In this document: positions 6,045-13,955 of the stretch, piece after piece
How positions within the stretch are numbered: position 1 is the first letter of the stretch
Layout: every line of letters starts with the position of its first letter
DNA from: Anaerolinea sp.
Lineage (GTDB): Bacteria > Chloroflexota > Anaerolineae > Anaerolineales > Anaerolineaceae
Direction of reading: 5' to 3'
Length of the DNA stretch: 16,511 bases
Assembly (NCBI GenBank): GCA_013824385.1
Contig: PNNU01000025.1
Span: 1 to 16,511 of the forward strand
Translations under genes and position numbers: made by a program
Notes under the pieces: model-generated
Seen by the model: only the letters and a program-made list of their open reading frames with translations
Told to the model about the DNA's origin: nothing
Database searches by the model: none

Positions 6045-7625
6045 ATGATAGATCTCAAAAAAGAGAAATCTTCTGATAAAGCCCACTCGCTAAACAGTGA
6101 TGTCATTGCCAAAGATGCACAAATATCATCGGTTAATATTTGGTTTTTTTGTCTATTTGTATCTGCATTACTCTTACTCATTTGCACAAAATCATCACCG
6201 TTGTATCCCTTCAATGATTGGGTGGACTCAAATGCCTTTTTCACAATGGGAAAAGGGATGATGAACGGCAAAATCCCTTATCGCGATCTATTTGAACAAA
6301 AAGGGGTCTTACTTTTTTTCCTACATGGAATCGCTTACTTAATTTCAAATAATACATTTCTTGGCGTATATTTTCTTGAAGTATTATCTTTTTCAATTTT
6401 CTTATTTTTTAGTTTTCAATCAATAACAATATTTCTAGATCGTAAATACACTCTGATCACGTTACCAATAATAACTGCAAGTATTTTAAATTTAAAATGC
6501 TTTTCAAGTGGCGATAGTGCTGAAGAATTTTGTCTTCCCATTATTGCAATTGGTCTTTACTTCTTAATAAAATACTTTAAACATATTTATCCCAATCCCA
6601 TTTCTTATCGATGGTTGGTAATTAGTGGAATCCTTGCAGGATGTGCGTTATGGGTTAAATATACTCTATTGGGATTTTGGATCGGCTGGATGGGCTCAAT
6701 ATTTTTTTGTTTACTCTTAGCAAAACAATATCGCCGTGCCATCTATAGTTGCCTTTATTTTATGTTTGGTGTACTTGTTGCTTCTCTTCCCTGGATTATA
6801 TATTTTGGCATAAACCACTCAATTAAGGACTGGCTTGACATCTACTTTTTAAGTAATTTTAAATATTATGCAAAGAGCAATTCTATATATAGTGGCATAA
6901 AACATATTCTTCAACAAATTCAGAAACAATCTCATCTGAACCCTCTTTTTTATGGATTGCTATTAATCGGTTTACTCATGTTAGGTGCTACCAAGAAATT
7001 TTTAACTAATCCTTTTCACCGATTAGGGATACTTACGTGTGGGCTATTGCTTGTAATTAGTGTTTATGGTGGAGGAACTGCTTTTCCTTATTATTTTCTA
7101 ATTTTTTCTCCTTTAATCGTTTTTGGCTTTGTTATCCTTCTTGGCTTATGTTTTGAAGAATATGGAAAAATCAAATCCAATAAACTTTTTGTTACCTTGA
7201 CTATAATCTCCGTTTTTACCACCTGTTTATTTTCTTTACAATTTAACCAAAATGTCTATTTGCTTGAAAAATCTCGAGAAGATTTAGTTCAATACAAATT
7301 TTCATCAATAATCAATGAATCCGAAAGTCCAACATTGTTAAATTATGGGGCATTAGATATGGGTTTTTACACAACCACTGGGATTACACCAAAAATGAAG
7401 TTTTTCTACATATCAAACTCGGGGTATCCAGGACAAATTGAGGAACAAAACGAATACATCAAAAATAAGGGCGTCGAATTTATTGTTACGCGCCTACCGA
7501 CCTCAGACAGTATTAGAAGGTTGGAAGAGATTCCATACCTTTATGAAAATTTTGAACAATTAGCTTTACAAGAACAGGTTACCGGTGGCACGCCTTTTAA
7601 TTATTTTCTGTTTAGAAAAAAATAA
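6045..7625 (+). CDS. Polytopic GT-C/ArnT-like membrane glycosyltransferase, Firmicutes-like
   Basis: A 526-aa membrane protein with about ten to twelve hydrophobic segments and a C-terminal extracytoplasmic tail. The first external loop holds YPFNDWVDSNAFFTMGKGMM with Asp58 and Asp61, then PYRDLFEQKG (78-87). This is the acidic loop plus pY-D-fe-QKG pattern of ArnT/PMT-type enzymes that take sugars from polyprenyl-phosphate carriers. The wording of this region and of SGDSAEEFCLPIIAIGLY recalls membrane proteins of low-G+C Gram-positive bacteria. The start at 6045 is preferred because GGCGGTG lies just upstream, whereas the in-frame ATG at 6030 has no ribosome-binding site. The coding DNA is very A+T-rich (18 G+C in 60 at 6421-6480), which supports transfer. 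It probably modifies a surface glycan or protein. Donor and acceptor are unknown. Confidence 0.75.
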   Translation: MIDLKKEKSSDKAHSLNSDVIAKDAQISSVNIWFFCLFVSALLLLICTKSSPLYPFNDWVDSNAFFTMGKGMMNGKIPYRDLFEQKGVLLFFLHGIAYLISNNTFLGVYFLEVLSFSIFLFFSFQSITIFLDRKYTLITLPIITASILNLKCFSSGDSAEEFCLPIIAIGLYFLIKYFKHIYPNPISYRWLVISGILAGCALWVKYTLLGFWIGWMGSIFFCLLLAKQYRRAIYSCLYFMFGVLVASLPWIIYFGINHSIKDWLDIYFLSNFKYYAKSNSIYSGIKHILQQIQKQSHLNPLFYGLLLIGLLMLGATKKFLTNPFHRLGILTCGLLLVISVYGGGTAFPYYFLIFSPLIVFGFVILLGLCFEEYGKIKSNKLFVTLTIISVFTTCLFSLQFNQNVYLLEKSREDLVQYKFSSIINESESPTLLNYGALDMGFYTTTGITPKMKFFYISNSGYPGQIEEQNEYIKNKGVEFIVTRLPTSDSIRRLEEIPYLYENFEQLALQEQVTGGTPFNYFLFRKK

Positions 7626-7864
7626 TTATAAATTACTTCAAAAGTTAGCCTTCATTACTACATACAAGATTTCATCAAAATTTCACGAAACAATTAAAAA
7701 TTGTTCAAATTGTAAACTTAGGCTTTACTGAACCTTCATCCAAATTGCCAAGATAATCGATTACAACAAGAGTATATGTATTTTTTTATCTAAAACAAAT
7801 GTGTCACATGCGTTTTTTTCTTATGCTATACTCTCCCTAACTAAAATCTGATGAGAGAGAAATA
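7626..7864. other. A+T-rich intergenic region ending the island
   Basis: No gene is seen. It holds a short palindrome, AACAATT-AAA-AATTGTT (7689-7705), without a T run, and a promoter close to the next gene. Confidence 0.4.
7824..7832 (+). promoter_or_regulatory. Extended -10 promoter of the 571-aa glycosyltransferase gene
   Basis: The sequence TGCTATACT (7824-7832) is an extended -10 (TG-n-TATACT). No good -35 is at the right distance. The identical nine bases precede the gene at 14601. The leader to ATG 7865 is about 25 bases and includes the ribosome-binding site GAGAGAGA. Confidence 0.5.
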
Positions 7865-9580
7865 ATGAATTACAGGAAGAAAATCACAACCGCTCTCCTT
7901 GCCATTTTGATCACAGGTCTCCTGACCCTGCCGCTGACGCTGGTCAGCCCTTCCGAGGGGGAATCCGCGTTCTGGATGGGGATCTCAAAAGGACGTCTGG
8001 CGATCTTTGTTGTGCAGATGTTGATTGTTTTGATCGCAGCGATCGTGTTGGTTCTAGGTACAAAAAGGAATTATCACTCCACTTCTTTTCAACGATTGGA
8101 AAAATTTCTTACAAATCAGGCAAACTACACCACCCTTCGTTATGTACTTTTTGGGGTGTCCGTTTTCTTGAGTTTCGCCTTTGTTAATTTTTCAATTCTG
8201 ATACCACAGGCGCTTTCGGCGCTCTCGGGCTGGCTAGCCTTCTCGGCATGGATACTCTACGCATTGTTCATCAAGCTCGTTCAGGCTCCCGCGGATTTCG
8301 TACCGGTCAAGTTCTCAACCCTCTTCCCGTCCTGGAATAACCTCACGAAAACCCAAAAGCGGACGACACTGGTGCTGCTTGGTTTGGGATTGTTGTACTT
8401 CTGTCTCTTCATTCCGCTTAACTTGAAAAGTTCTGGCTCAAGGAGTGAATTGAACCTGGATGAAATGCTGATGCTGCCCCACGTGGAACAGATGCTATCC
8501 GCACAGCCGAATCTGCACACAGCACTCTACCGCTTTTTGGTTTACGGCGATTACATCTACGGCTTTCTGTTTTACGGCTTTTCTGCACTTCTGCTGCTTC
8601 CGTTGAAGCTCATGTACGGTCCGAGCTATGCGGATCACCTGCAACTGGTAATGCTGCTGCTGCGCCAGTTCGCCAACGTGTTGCCGGCTGTTCTCGCCTG
8701 TTTCATTGTCACCTGGTTGGCTACGCATTTCAAGAAATTCTGGGCGTCGCTGATCGTGTTCATCATCCTGCTCACCCTGCCAGGGATGACAGGGATTAAC
8801 AACACCTTCTGGCACCCGGATGCAATCAACCTGCTGTTCATCGTGCTGACATTGTATTACCTGGATAGAGACCAGTTTAAATTCGGACCCAATTTTTACT
8901 TTGCAGCAATAACCTGCGGCGCCTCCATCGCCACGCGGTTATTCGGGGTTTTCTTTTTTTTGACAATCGGTCTGCTGTTGGCAGCCGGAATGATCAAGAA
9001 AGTGCTTTCTCCACGTAAAGCCATCGTTACGGGATTGCTTTTTATTGTATTAATGGGCGGGGCAATTTTGGTTTCGAACCCTTACACCTTCAGCCCGGGC
9101 GAGTTGGGCGCGGTAAAGGCCACTTTCGAGCACAGGCAATCCGTGCTGGCAAGCGGGATCAATGAACCCGACCCTGAACACATCTACCGCACCGGCATTG
9201 ACGCGTGGTGGCCGTTCTTCACCCGCAATTACGGTTCGGGGGTGACTCTGGTCTTTCTTTCCGTTTCAACTGCGATCGGAGCCCTCGGCAAGAAACGCAA
9301 GGCTTTTTACGGCGTGCTGTTTGCCTGGCTGCTCGTGATCGGAACCTATCTGATCGGGTTTGTGTTAGTCAAGTCTCCCTGGTATATTCTTCCGTTTCTC
9401 ATTCCGCTTTACTGCGCAGCGATGGCAATACCAGAGAACCTTGATGATGTATTTGCGAAGCTTGGTTCTTCAAACGCGCGATTGGCAAGCATTGGTGTGT
9501 TGGTATTGATGGGTGCATTGGGAATCATACAAATTGTTCAAAATTTGCGCATTTTAGTACCTGTCTTTTTGGCAATTTAA
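7865..9580 (+). CDS. GT-C/PMT-like membrane glycosyltransferase with N-terminal membrane extension
   Basis: A 571-aa polytopic membrane protein. Residues 1-185 hold about five hydrophobic helices that most GT39-type enzymes lack. The GT-C-like core then begins with ELNLDEMLMLPHVEQML, where Asp199-Glu200 fit the catalytic acidic pair of the first external loop. Later elements are NNTFWHPDAINLLFIVLTLYYLDRD and RLFGVFFFL, followed by SNPYTF, typical of dolichyl/polyprenyl-phosphate-mannose-type transferases. The C-terminal half has further helices and no large periplasmic domain. The start has a good purine-rich Shine-Dalgarno. Base composition returns to the host level here (37 G+C in 60 at 8641-8700). 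The metallophosphoesterase gene follows after 32 bases, probably in the same transcript. The substrate is unknown. Confidence 0.75.
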   Translation: MNYRKKITTALLAILITGLLTLPLTLVSPSEGESAFWMGISKGRLAIFVVQMLIVLIAAIVLVLGTKRNYHSTSFQRLEKFLTNQANYTTLRYVLFGVSVFLSFAFVNFSILIPQALSALSGWLAFSAWILYALFIKLVQAPADFVPVKFSTLFPSWNNLTKTQKRTTLVLLGLGLLYFCLFIPLNLKSSGSRSELNLDEMLMLPHVEQMLSAQPNLHTALYRFLVYGDYIYGFLFYGFSALLLLPLKLMYGPSYADHLQLVMLLLRQFANVLPAVLACFIVTWLATHFKKFWASLIVFIILLTLPGMTGINNTFWHPDAINLLFIVLTLYYLDRDQFKFGPNFYFAAITCGASIATRLFGVFFFLTIGLLLAAGMIKKVLSPRKAIVTGLLFIVLMGGAILVSNPYTFSPGELGAVKATFEHRQSVLASGINEPDPEHIYRTGIDAWWPFFTRNYGSGVTLVFLSVSTAIGALGKKRKAFYGVLFAWLLVIGTYLIGFVLVKSPWYILPFLIPLYCAAMAIPENLDDVFAKLGSSNARLASIGVLVLMGALGIIQIVQNLRILVPVFLAI

Positions 9581-9612
9581 CACTATTATGAGCCTAATTA
9601 TTTAGAGGCAAT

Positions 9613-10377
9613 ATGACCAAAATCGCCATCCTCTCGGACCTGCACGGCAACATGCCGGCCATTGAAAAAGTGCTCGCGGATCTCACGACCCGTGAGGTTG
9701 AACGCGTCTTCTGTTTGGGAGATTTAGCTTCAAGCCCGTTATGGCCAAGAGAGTCAATTGAGCTTTGCATGCAGCAAGACTGGACCTTCATCCGCGGCAA
9801 CCACGACCGCAACCTGGTGGAACGCGCCCCTGAGAAACTGGGCGATTCAGACGCCTACGCCTACAAACAGCTTGACAACAAACACCTGGATTGGCTGGCC
9901 ACATTACCTTCCACGCTTGAAGTTGACGATACCTTTTTGCTGTGCCATGGATCTCCAACCAAAGACACCACCTACCTGTTGGAAACCATTGAAAGCGGCA
10001 GAGTCAGGCTTTCGACCCCTGAGGAGATCAAGCCTAAATTGAACGGAACACGTCTGCCCATCCTCCTGTGCGGACATTCGCACACACCGCGGGTGGTGAC
10101 CCTTGAAAGCGGCTTGACCATCATCAACCCGGGCAGCGTGGGGGTGCCGGCGTATGAAGATGCATCCGATGGCTACTTCGTGGTGGAAAACGGTTCACCT
10201 CATGCGCGCTATGCGGTGATAGAAAAGACAACAGAAGGCTGGAAGCCCGAAATAATTCTCATCCCTTACGACCATGAACTGGCGGCTGCCCAAGCTCACA
10301 AGAACAAACGGCCTGATTATGAAATCGGTCTGCGCACAGGTTTCATGCGCGGAGATTCCGTCCCAATATACGGGTAA
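9613..10377 (+). CDS. Calcineurin-like metallophosphoesterase
   Basis: A 254-aa cytosolic phosphoesterase with the full set of two-metal motifs: SDLHGN (Asp9, His11), CLGDL (Asp37), GNHDRN (Asn63, His64, Asp65), LLCHGSP (His112) and CGHSHTPR (His155, His157), then NPGSVGVPAYED. The layout matches the YfcE/MJ0936-like branch, whose members cleave phosphodiesters or phosphate monoesters with Mn or Ni. AGAGG is 6 bases upstream of the ATG. It lies 32 bases after the glycosyltransferase gene and is followed by a strong terminator, so the two genes probably share a transcript. A functional link between them is not shown. The last 40 residues contain no recognised motif. Confidence 0.9.
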   Translation: MTKIAILSDLHGNMPAIEKVLADLTTREVERVFCLGDLASSPLWPRESIELCMQQDWTFIRGNHDRNLVERAPEKLGDSDAYAYKQLDNKHLDWLATLPSTLEVDDTFLLCHGSPTKDTTYLLETIESGRVRLSTPEEIKPKLNGTRLPILLCGHSHTPRVVTLESGLTIINPGSVGVPAYEDASDGYFVVENGSPHARYAVIEKTTEGWKPEIILIPYDHELAAAQAHKNKRPDYEIGLRTGFMRGDSVPIYG

Positions 10378-10406
10378 TCATTCGTATAACTTTGAAACAT
10401 TTTACT

Positions 10407-10435
10407 AATCAACCGTTATCTATCGGTTGATTTTT
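10407..10435 (+). terminator. Intrinsic terminator after the metallophosphoesterase gene
   Basis: A perfect 9-bp stem AATCAACCG/CGGTTGATT with an 8-base loop, followed by TTT. It ends the 7865-10377 transcription unit. Confidence 0.8.
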
Positions 10436-10500
10436 CATAATGGAACCAATTACAACCATTGAACGTCAATCATGTGAAACACTAATGAAATGGAGAATAA

Positions 10501-10911
10501 ATGAAAAAACAAATAATAGTTATTTCCCTGATATTGACCCTGATGGTATTACTGAGTGCATGTTCCATTCAAGCCAGTTTGGCAGATACCAAATGGCAGC
10601 TCACCAGCCTGGCTGGAAAAGCTGCACTGACGGACGTAAAAGTCACCTTGAATTTCAGCAAAGATGCCATTGGCGGCAGCGACGGTTGCAATACCTATGG
10701 CGGATCGTTTAAAGCTGCAAAGGATACACTCACTTTTGGCAATGATATTTTCTCGACGGAGATGTATTGTACTGACGAGATTGCGGTTCAATACCAGGTG
10801 TATTACGAATCGCTGAAACAGACGGCGACTTACAAAATTACAGAGGGCAACCTGTCTTTGATTGATGCAAATGGAACGGTGTTGGCTGAATTCGCTGCAG
10901 ACCAGAATTAA
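10501..10911 (+). CDS. META-domain (DUF306/HslJ-like) lipoprotein
   Basis: A 136-aa exported lipoprotein. The N-terminus has a Lys-containing start, a hydrophobic core and the lipobox LSAC with Cys21. The rest is one META domain: the opening TKWQLTSLAG (30-39), the central GGSDGCNTYGGSF and the METEMYC-equivalent STEMYC, with typical length. In the family the domain occurs in heat-shock protein HslJ and in surface antigens, and its molecular role is poorly defined. The start is set by GGAG 6 bases upstream. A weak TTGAAC (10459-10464) might be a -35 element. It is preceded by a terminator, so it is probably transcribed alone. Its stop codon overlaps that of the convergent membrane-protein gene inside a perfect palindrome. 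Confidence 0.9.
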   Translation: MKKQIIVISLILTLMVLLSACSIQASLADTKWQLTSLAGKAALTDVKVTLNFSKDAIGGSDGCNTYGGSFKAAKDTLTFGNDIFSTEMYCTDEIAVQYQVYYESLKQTATYKITEGNLSLIDANGTVLAEFAADQN

Positions 10912-10919
10912 TTCTGGTC
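10900..10919. repeat. Perfect 20-bp palindrome at two convergent stop codons
   Basis: The sequence GACCAGAATTAATTCTGGTC reads the same on both strands and extends to 10897-10922 with one mismatch. It includes the overlapping stop codons of the META lipoprotein (10909-10911) and the membrane protein (10908-10910). A hairpin with an 8-bp stem and TTAA loop can form in either transcript, but there is no T run on either side. Confidence 0.8.
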
Positions 10920-12359
10920 AGCCCTCATAAAGATAAGCTCCCGCTCGTCGCGGTAGATCTCGATCCAGTTAGAGGATGAAGAGACTGCTGTGATGAGCGG
11001 TTTTTCGTTCGCTTGATCCAGCAGCAGCACATTAACGCCATACCCATCAAGAATGCTTTGCCAATCATACGACGCCCGCATCAAGCTTTTATTATCTAAA
11101 AAAATCCGTTCATCAAAATCTTCTATGCGGTTGGTGATCCATACAGGCCGCTCGGGCAGCGCATAAGACATATAGATGGAAGCCACCCAATTTGCCCAGA
11201 TATGTTCCGGCAGTTCTGGATGCTCCTTGATCCATTCAACGGCCTGCACGGGGGTAGTGTCTGTCAGCGCCGCGGGAGCCTGTGCCCACCACTGATGTCG
11301 AATCCCCGGCAAAAAGGCCAACGGAAAGACCAGCACCAGTACGCCAAGCGTCAAATTGAAACTCCGCCGCAGAAAAACAGGCCGCGGATCCAGAAAACGC
11401 TCCAGCCAGGGGGCTGCCAACTGCGCCAGCAGTAAAGCTTCAATCAGCGAGAACCACAGCACGTAACGGAGGCTCGAAAGCGCCATCCAGCCAAAACCCA
11501 AGAACAAGACCCACCACAGCAGTTTGACTTTCACCTTGCTAAACGCCGCCGCCAAAGCCATCACCAGTAATGACCCAAAGAAAAGGTTTAATTGCCAGCC
11601 CTGATTCATCGGAGGCTGCCATTCAGAACTGTAGGTTTTGATCAGGTCGCTGCCAATCATTCCAGTGGTATTCGTCCACAGGTGAAAGCCGAAGGGGTTG
11701 ATCAATGTCGCCGCTAGACTGAGCAGGATGACAATGGAGAGAAGCTTTCGGCTGCCCAAACCAAAGATCAATGCCGTGAATAACAACACAAACAACAAGA
11801 TGAAAGATCCATGCAGGTTCACCCAAAATACAGTAACTATGGGCAGCAGCCAGAGCATACGACTGTGTCCGTGCTGCCATTTAAGCAAGATCAACAGGGT
11901 TAGCCCAAACAAAGGCAGTGCAAAATTCTGCGGCCGGGTGGACCAATTGTTGCTGCCCATCAAAGCCGTAATCAACAGCACCAGGCTGACTGAAACCGGT
12001 CCGAGCTTAAGTTCGCGCAGGCAAAGCCAGATACACACATACAGCCCCACTACACAAAGCCCCATCACCAATGCAGTTAGCGTCAATCCACCTGCTTTGT
12101 AGATACCCAACAACACCAGAGATGCCAGCCAGTAAGAGAAATTAGCAGGTTCGCCCCCACTCGTGTAGGTCATGAATTCGGTTGCGGGGATGGAATGGGT
12201 ACGGACAATCTGGTCACCTATGCGCAAATAAGTCCAGTAGTCGCTGGGCTCAAGAGGCATCAACACGACAATAATGAAGATGGCTGCCAACACCATGCTG
12301 AGAAGCAAGAAACCAGCAAACGATGATTTGCTTTTGGTTGTTTCACCTATGCAGGTCAT
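10908..12359 (-). CDS. GT-C-like polytopic membrane protein, paralogue 2
   Basis: A 483-aa protein with about ten hydrophobic helices and a C-terminal extracytoplasmic domain. After helix 1 comes EPSDYWTYLRIGDQIVRTHS with Asp40, then IPATEFMTYT. This is the D-[FY]-W...G...iP..e/d.f.yT loop seen in a family of uncharacterised GT-C-like membrane proteins, where the Asp is the likely catalytic acid. Other shared elements are WSTRPQ, WVNLHGSF and, in the C-terminal domain, TPVQAVEWIKEHPELP, PVWITNRIEDF and SYDWQSILDGYGVNVLLL. It is clearly paralogous to the upstream gene over its whole length and starts inside its stop codon (ATGA, 12356-12359), so translation is coupled. The substrate is unknown. 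An O-antigen-ligase-like or lipid-linked-sugar transferase role is possible. Confidence 0.7.
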   Translation of the reverse strand: MTCIGETTKSKSSFAGFLLLSMVLAAIFIIVVLMPLEPSDYWTYLRIGDQIVRTHSIPATEFMTYTSGGEPANFSYWLASLVLLGIYKAGGLTLTALVMGLCVVGLYVCIWLCLRELKLGPVSVSLVLLITALMGSNNWSTRPQNFALPLFGLTLLILLKWQHGHSRMLWLLPIVTVFWVNLHGSFILLFVLLFTALIFGLGSRKLLSIVILLSLAATLINPFGFHLWTNTTGMIGSDLIKTYSSEWQPPMNQGWQLNLFFGSLLVMALAAAFSKVKVKLLWWVLFLGFGWMALSSLRYVLWFSLIEALLLAQLAAPWLERFLDPRPVFLRRSFNLTLGVLVLVFPLAFLPGIRHQWWAQAPAALTDTTPVQAVEWIKEHPELPEHIWANWVASIYMSYALPERPVWITNRIEDFDERIFLDNKSLMRASYDWQSILDGYGVNVLLLDQANEKPLITAVSSSSNWIEIYRDERELIFMRADQN

Positions 12360-13828
12360 TTTACAACTCCAGATTGACTCGGATTTACCCTGGCAAAGAT
12401 TACCGTTTGCTCATCGCAATAAACTTCTTTCCAATCGAGTGAAGCGGAAGCGGCAGCAATCAGGTCAGGTTGGTTGTCAATACTGGGCATAAGCAAGTTG
12501 ACGTTGTATTGATCCAGCAGCGACTGCCAGTCATAATCCGCTTTGGCGATATGTTTGTTATCACTAAATTGTTTGGGTTGAAAATCTTCAAAGCGATTTG
12601 TCATGAAAAGTTTGCGTTCAGGAAGCGCAGAAGTCAGATATGTGGAAAAAGTGAAATCACTCCACAAATTATCAGGATATTGAGGATTGGCCTTGAGCCA
12701 TTCCACTGACTCAACCGGTGTGGTGGAGCTGTAAACCGGCGGGGCTTGCTGCCACCACGAAGCGCGCAACCCGGCAAGCAAAGTTATGGGGAATAAGAGC
12801 AGCAACACCCCAAGCACGCGGTTAAAAGCGAGGTTCTGAAAGCGGTCTTTGCCTTCAAGATAACGCGCGAATAACGGCGCAAGGATCATCCCTAAAAGCA
12901 AGGCCTCGACCGGCAGGAACCACACGCCGTAACGTACCGTCGAAAGCGCCATCCAGCCAAAACCTGCAAACCAGATCCAATAGATGAAGTTGATTTTAGG
13001 TTTGATGTAAGCGGTCAGAAAAGGGATGGCCAGCAAGGTGACAAAGAAGAGATTAGCCTGCCAACCATCGTTGGTGGGTGATGCCCATTCCAAACTGAAG
13101 TCGCGGATGGACTGACTGTTGACCATGGAAAACATGTTGGTCCATAAGCCAAAGCCATAATAATTGATGCAGGTAGCCGCCAAGCTCAGCAATGTAACCA
13201 GTAGCAATTTTTTGCGGCTGCCGCTGCCAAAGATCAATGCAGGCGCCAGAAGGAAGAAAAGAATAATAAAGGAACCGTGAAGGTTAGCCCACAACATAGC
13301 CGCCAGCGGTAGATACCAGATCAGACGGTCATCCTTGCGCTGCCAACGCAGCACAGCCAACAACGCCAGACCAAAAAGAGGATAAGTAAGCAGTTGCGGC
13401 CGTGTAGCCCAGAAGTTCACTCCCACCAAACCGGTGAGGAGCAAGACCAGGGCTGAAGTGAGTGCACCCACCTTAAGTTCACGCAAGCAGAACCATAAAA
13501 GTGAGTAAAAACTTCCCACACACAATGCAGTGAGAATACCAATGAGGGTTACCCCGCCCAGCTTGTTCAACCCCCAGAATATCAAGGAAGGCAGCCAATA
13601 AAGGTAAACTGCCGGCTGCCCTGACTGGGTATAAGTCATAAATTCCGTGGTGGGGATGTGCCCTGTGCTGACAATCTCCTGCCCAATACGCACATAAGGC
13701 CAAAAATCATTAGGAAAAAGTGGCAGCAACACAGCAATGGTGAGCATCAGCATCATCACCAGAGCAAAAATGAGAAACTCAGCGTTGCCGCGAGGTCTAT
13801 CGTTTTGGATGGGATTATCAGAACTCAT
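12356..13828 (-). CDS. GT-C-like polytopic membrane protein, paralogue 1
   Basis: A 490-aa protein with the same architecture as its neighbour: a hydrophobic helix, the loop FPNDFWPYVRIGQEI with Asp41, IPTTEFMTYTQSG, then WATRPQ, WANLHGSF, and a C-terminal domain with TPVESVEWLKANPQYP and NRFEDFQPKQF. It probably acts on a polyprenyl-linked sugar at the outer face of the membrane, by analogy with GT-C enzymes. The start at ATG 13828 is preferred over an in-frame TTG at 13864, because that TTG is part of the -35 TTGACC. The ATG lacks a Shine-Dalgarno and lies 6 bases after the -10, consistent with a leaderless mRNA. The two paralogues share little base-level identity, so the duplication is not recent. 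Confidence 0.7.
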   Translation of the reverse strand: MSSDNPIQNDRPRGNAEFLIFALVMMLMLTIAVLLPLFPNDFWPYVRIGQEIVSTGHIPTTEFMTYTQSGQPAVYLYWLPSLIFWGLNKLGGVTLIGILTALCVGSFYSLLWFCLRELKVGALTSALVLLLTGLVGVNFWATRPQLLTYPLFGLALLAVLRWQRKDDRLIWYLPLAAMLWANLHGSFIILFFLLAPALIFGSGSRKKLLLVTLLSLAATCINYYGFGLWTNMFSMVNSQSIRDFSLEWASPTNDGWQANLFFVTLLAIPFLTAYIKPKINFIYWIWFAGFGWMALSTVRYGVWFLPVEALLLGMILAPLFARYLEGKDRFQNLAFNRVLGVLLLLFPITLLAGLRASWWQQAPPVYSSTTPVESVEWLKANPQYPDNLWSDFTFSTYLTSALPERKLFMTNRFEDFQPKQFSDNKHIAKADYDWQSLLDQYNVNLLMPSIDNQPDLIAAASASLDWKEVYCDEQTVIFARVNPSQSGVVK

Positions 13829-13834
13829 ATCAAT

Positions 13835-13864
13835 AGAATACTCGAAAACCCGAAAAACGGTCAA
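13835..13864 (-). promoter_or_regulatory. Promoter of the paralogous membrane-protein operon, probably leaderless
   Basis: On the minus strand: -35 TTGACC (13859-13864), an 18-base spacer and -10 TATTCT (13835-13840). The ATG at 13828 begins 7 bases downstream of the -10, at the expected transcription start. Confidence 0.55.
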
Positions 13865-13942
13865 GCAAAATCGTGACTGTGCTATCCATTTGCAGGCCGG
13901 AGAGCGATAAACATTTCATAGATTTTTCATACATTCACACGG

Positions 13943-13948
13943 TATAAT
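13943..13948 (+). promoter_or_regulatory. Consensus -10 of the exonuclease gene, probably leaderless
   Basis: TATAAT at 13943-13948 is followed by 7 bases (TTTCTTC) and then the ATG at 13956, with no Shine-Dalgarno between. No clear -35 is found at 16-18 bases. It faces the divergent promoter at 13835-13864. Confidence 0.5.
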
Positions 13949-13955
13949 TTTCTTC

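Noticed and set aside
7689..7705. Palindrome AACAATT-AAA-AATTGTT as a terminator
   Set aside because: There is no T run on either side and the region is A+T-rich, so a chance palindrome is likely.
5216..7860. Insertion sequence or prophage in the A+T-rich segment
   Set aside because: No transposase, integrase or terminal inverted repeats could be found. Only composition and position suggest transfer.
13829..13864. TTG start for paralogue 1
   Set aside because: That TTG is part of the -35 TTGACC and has no ribosome-binding site. The ATG at 13828 fits the promoter.
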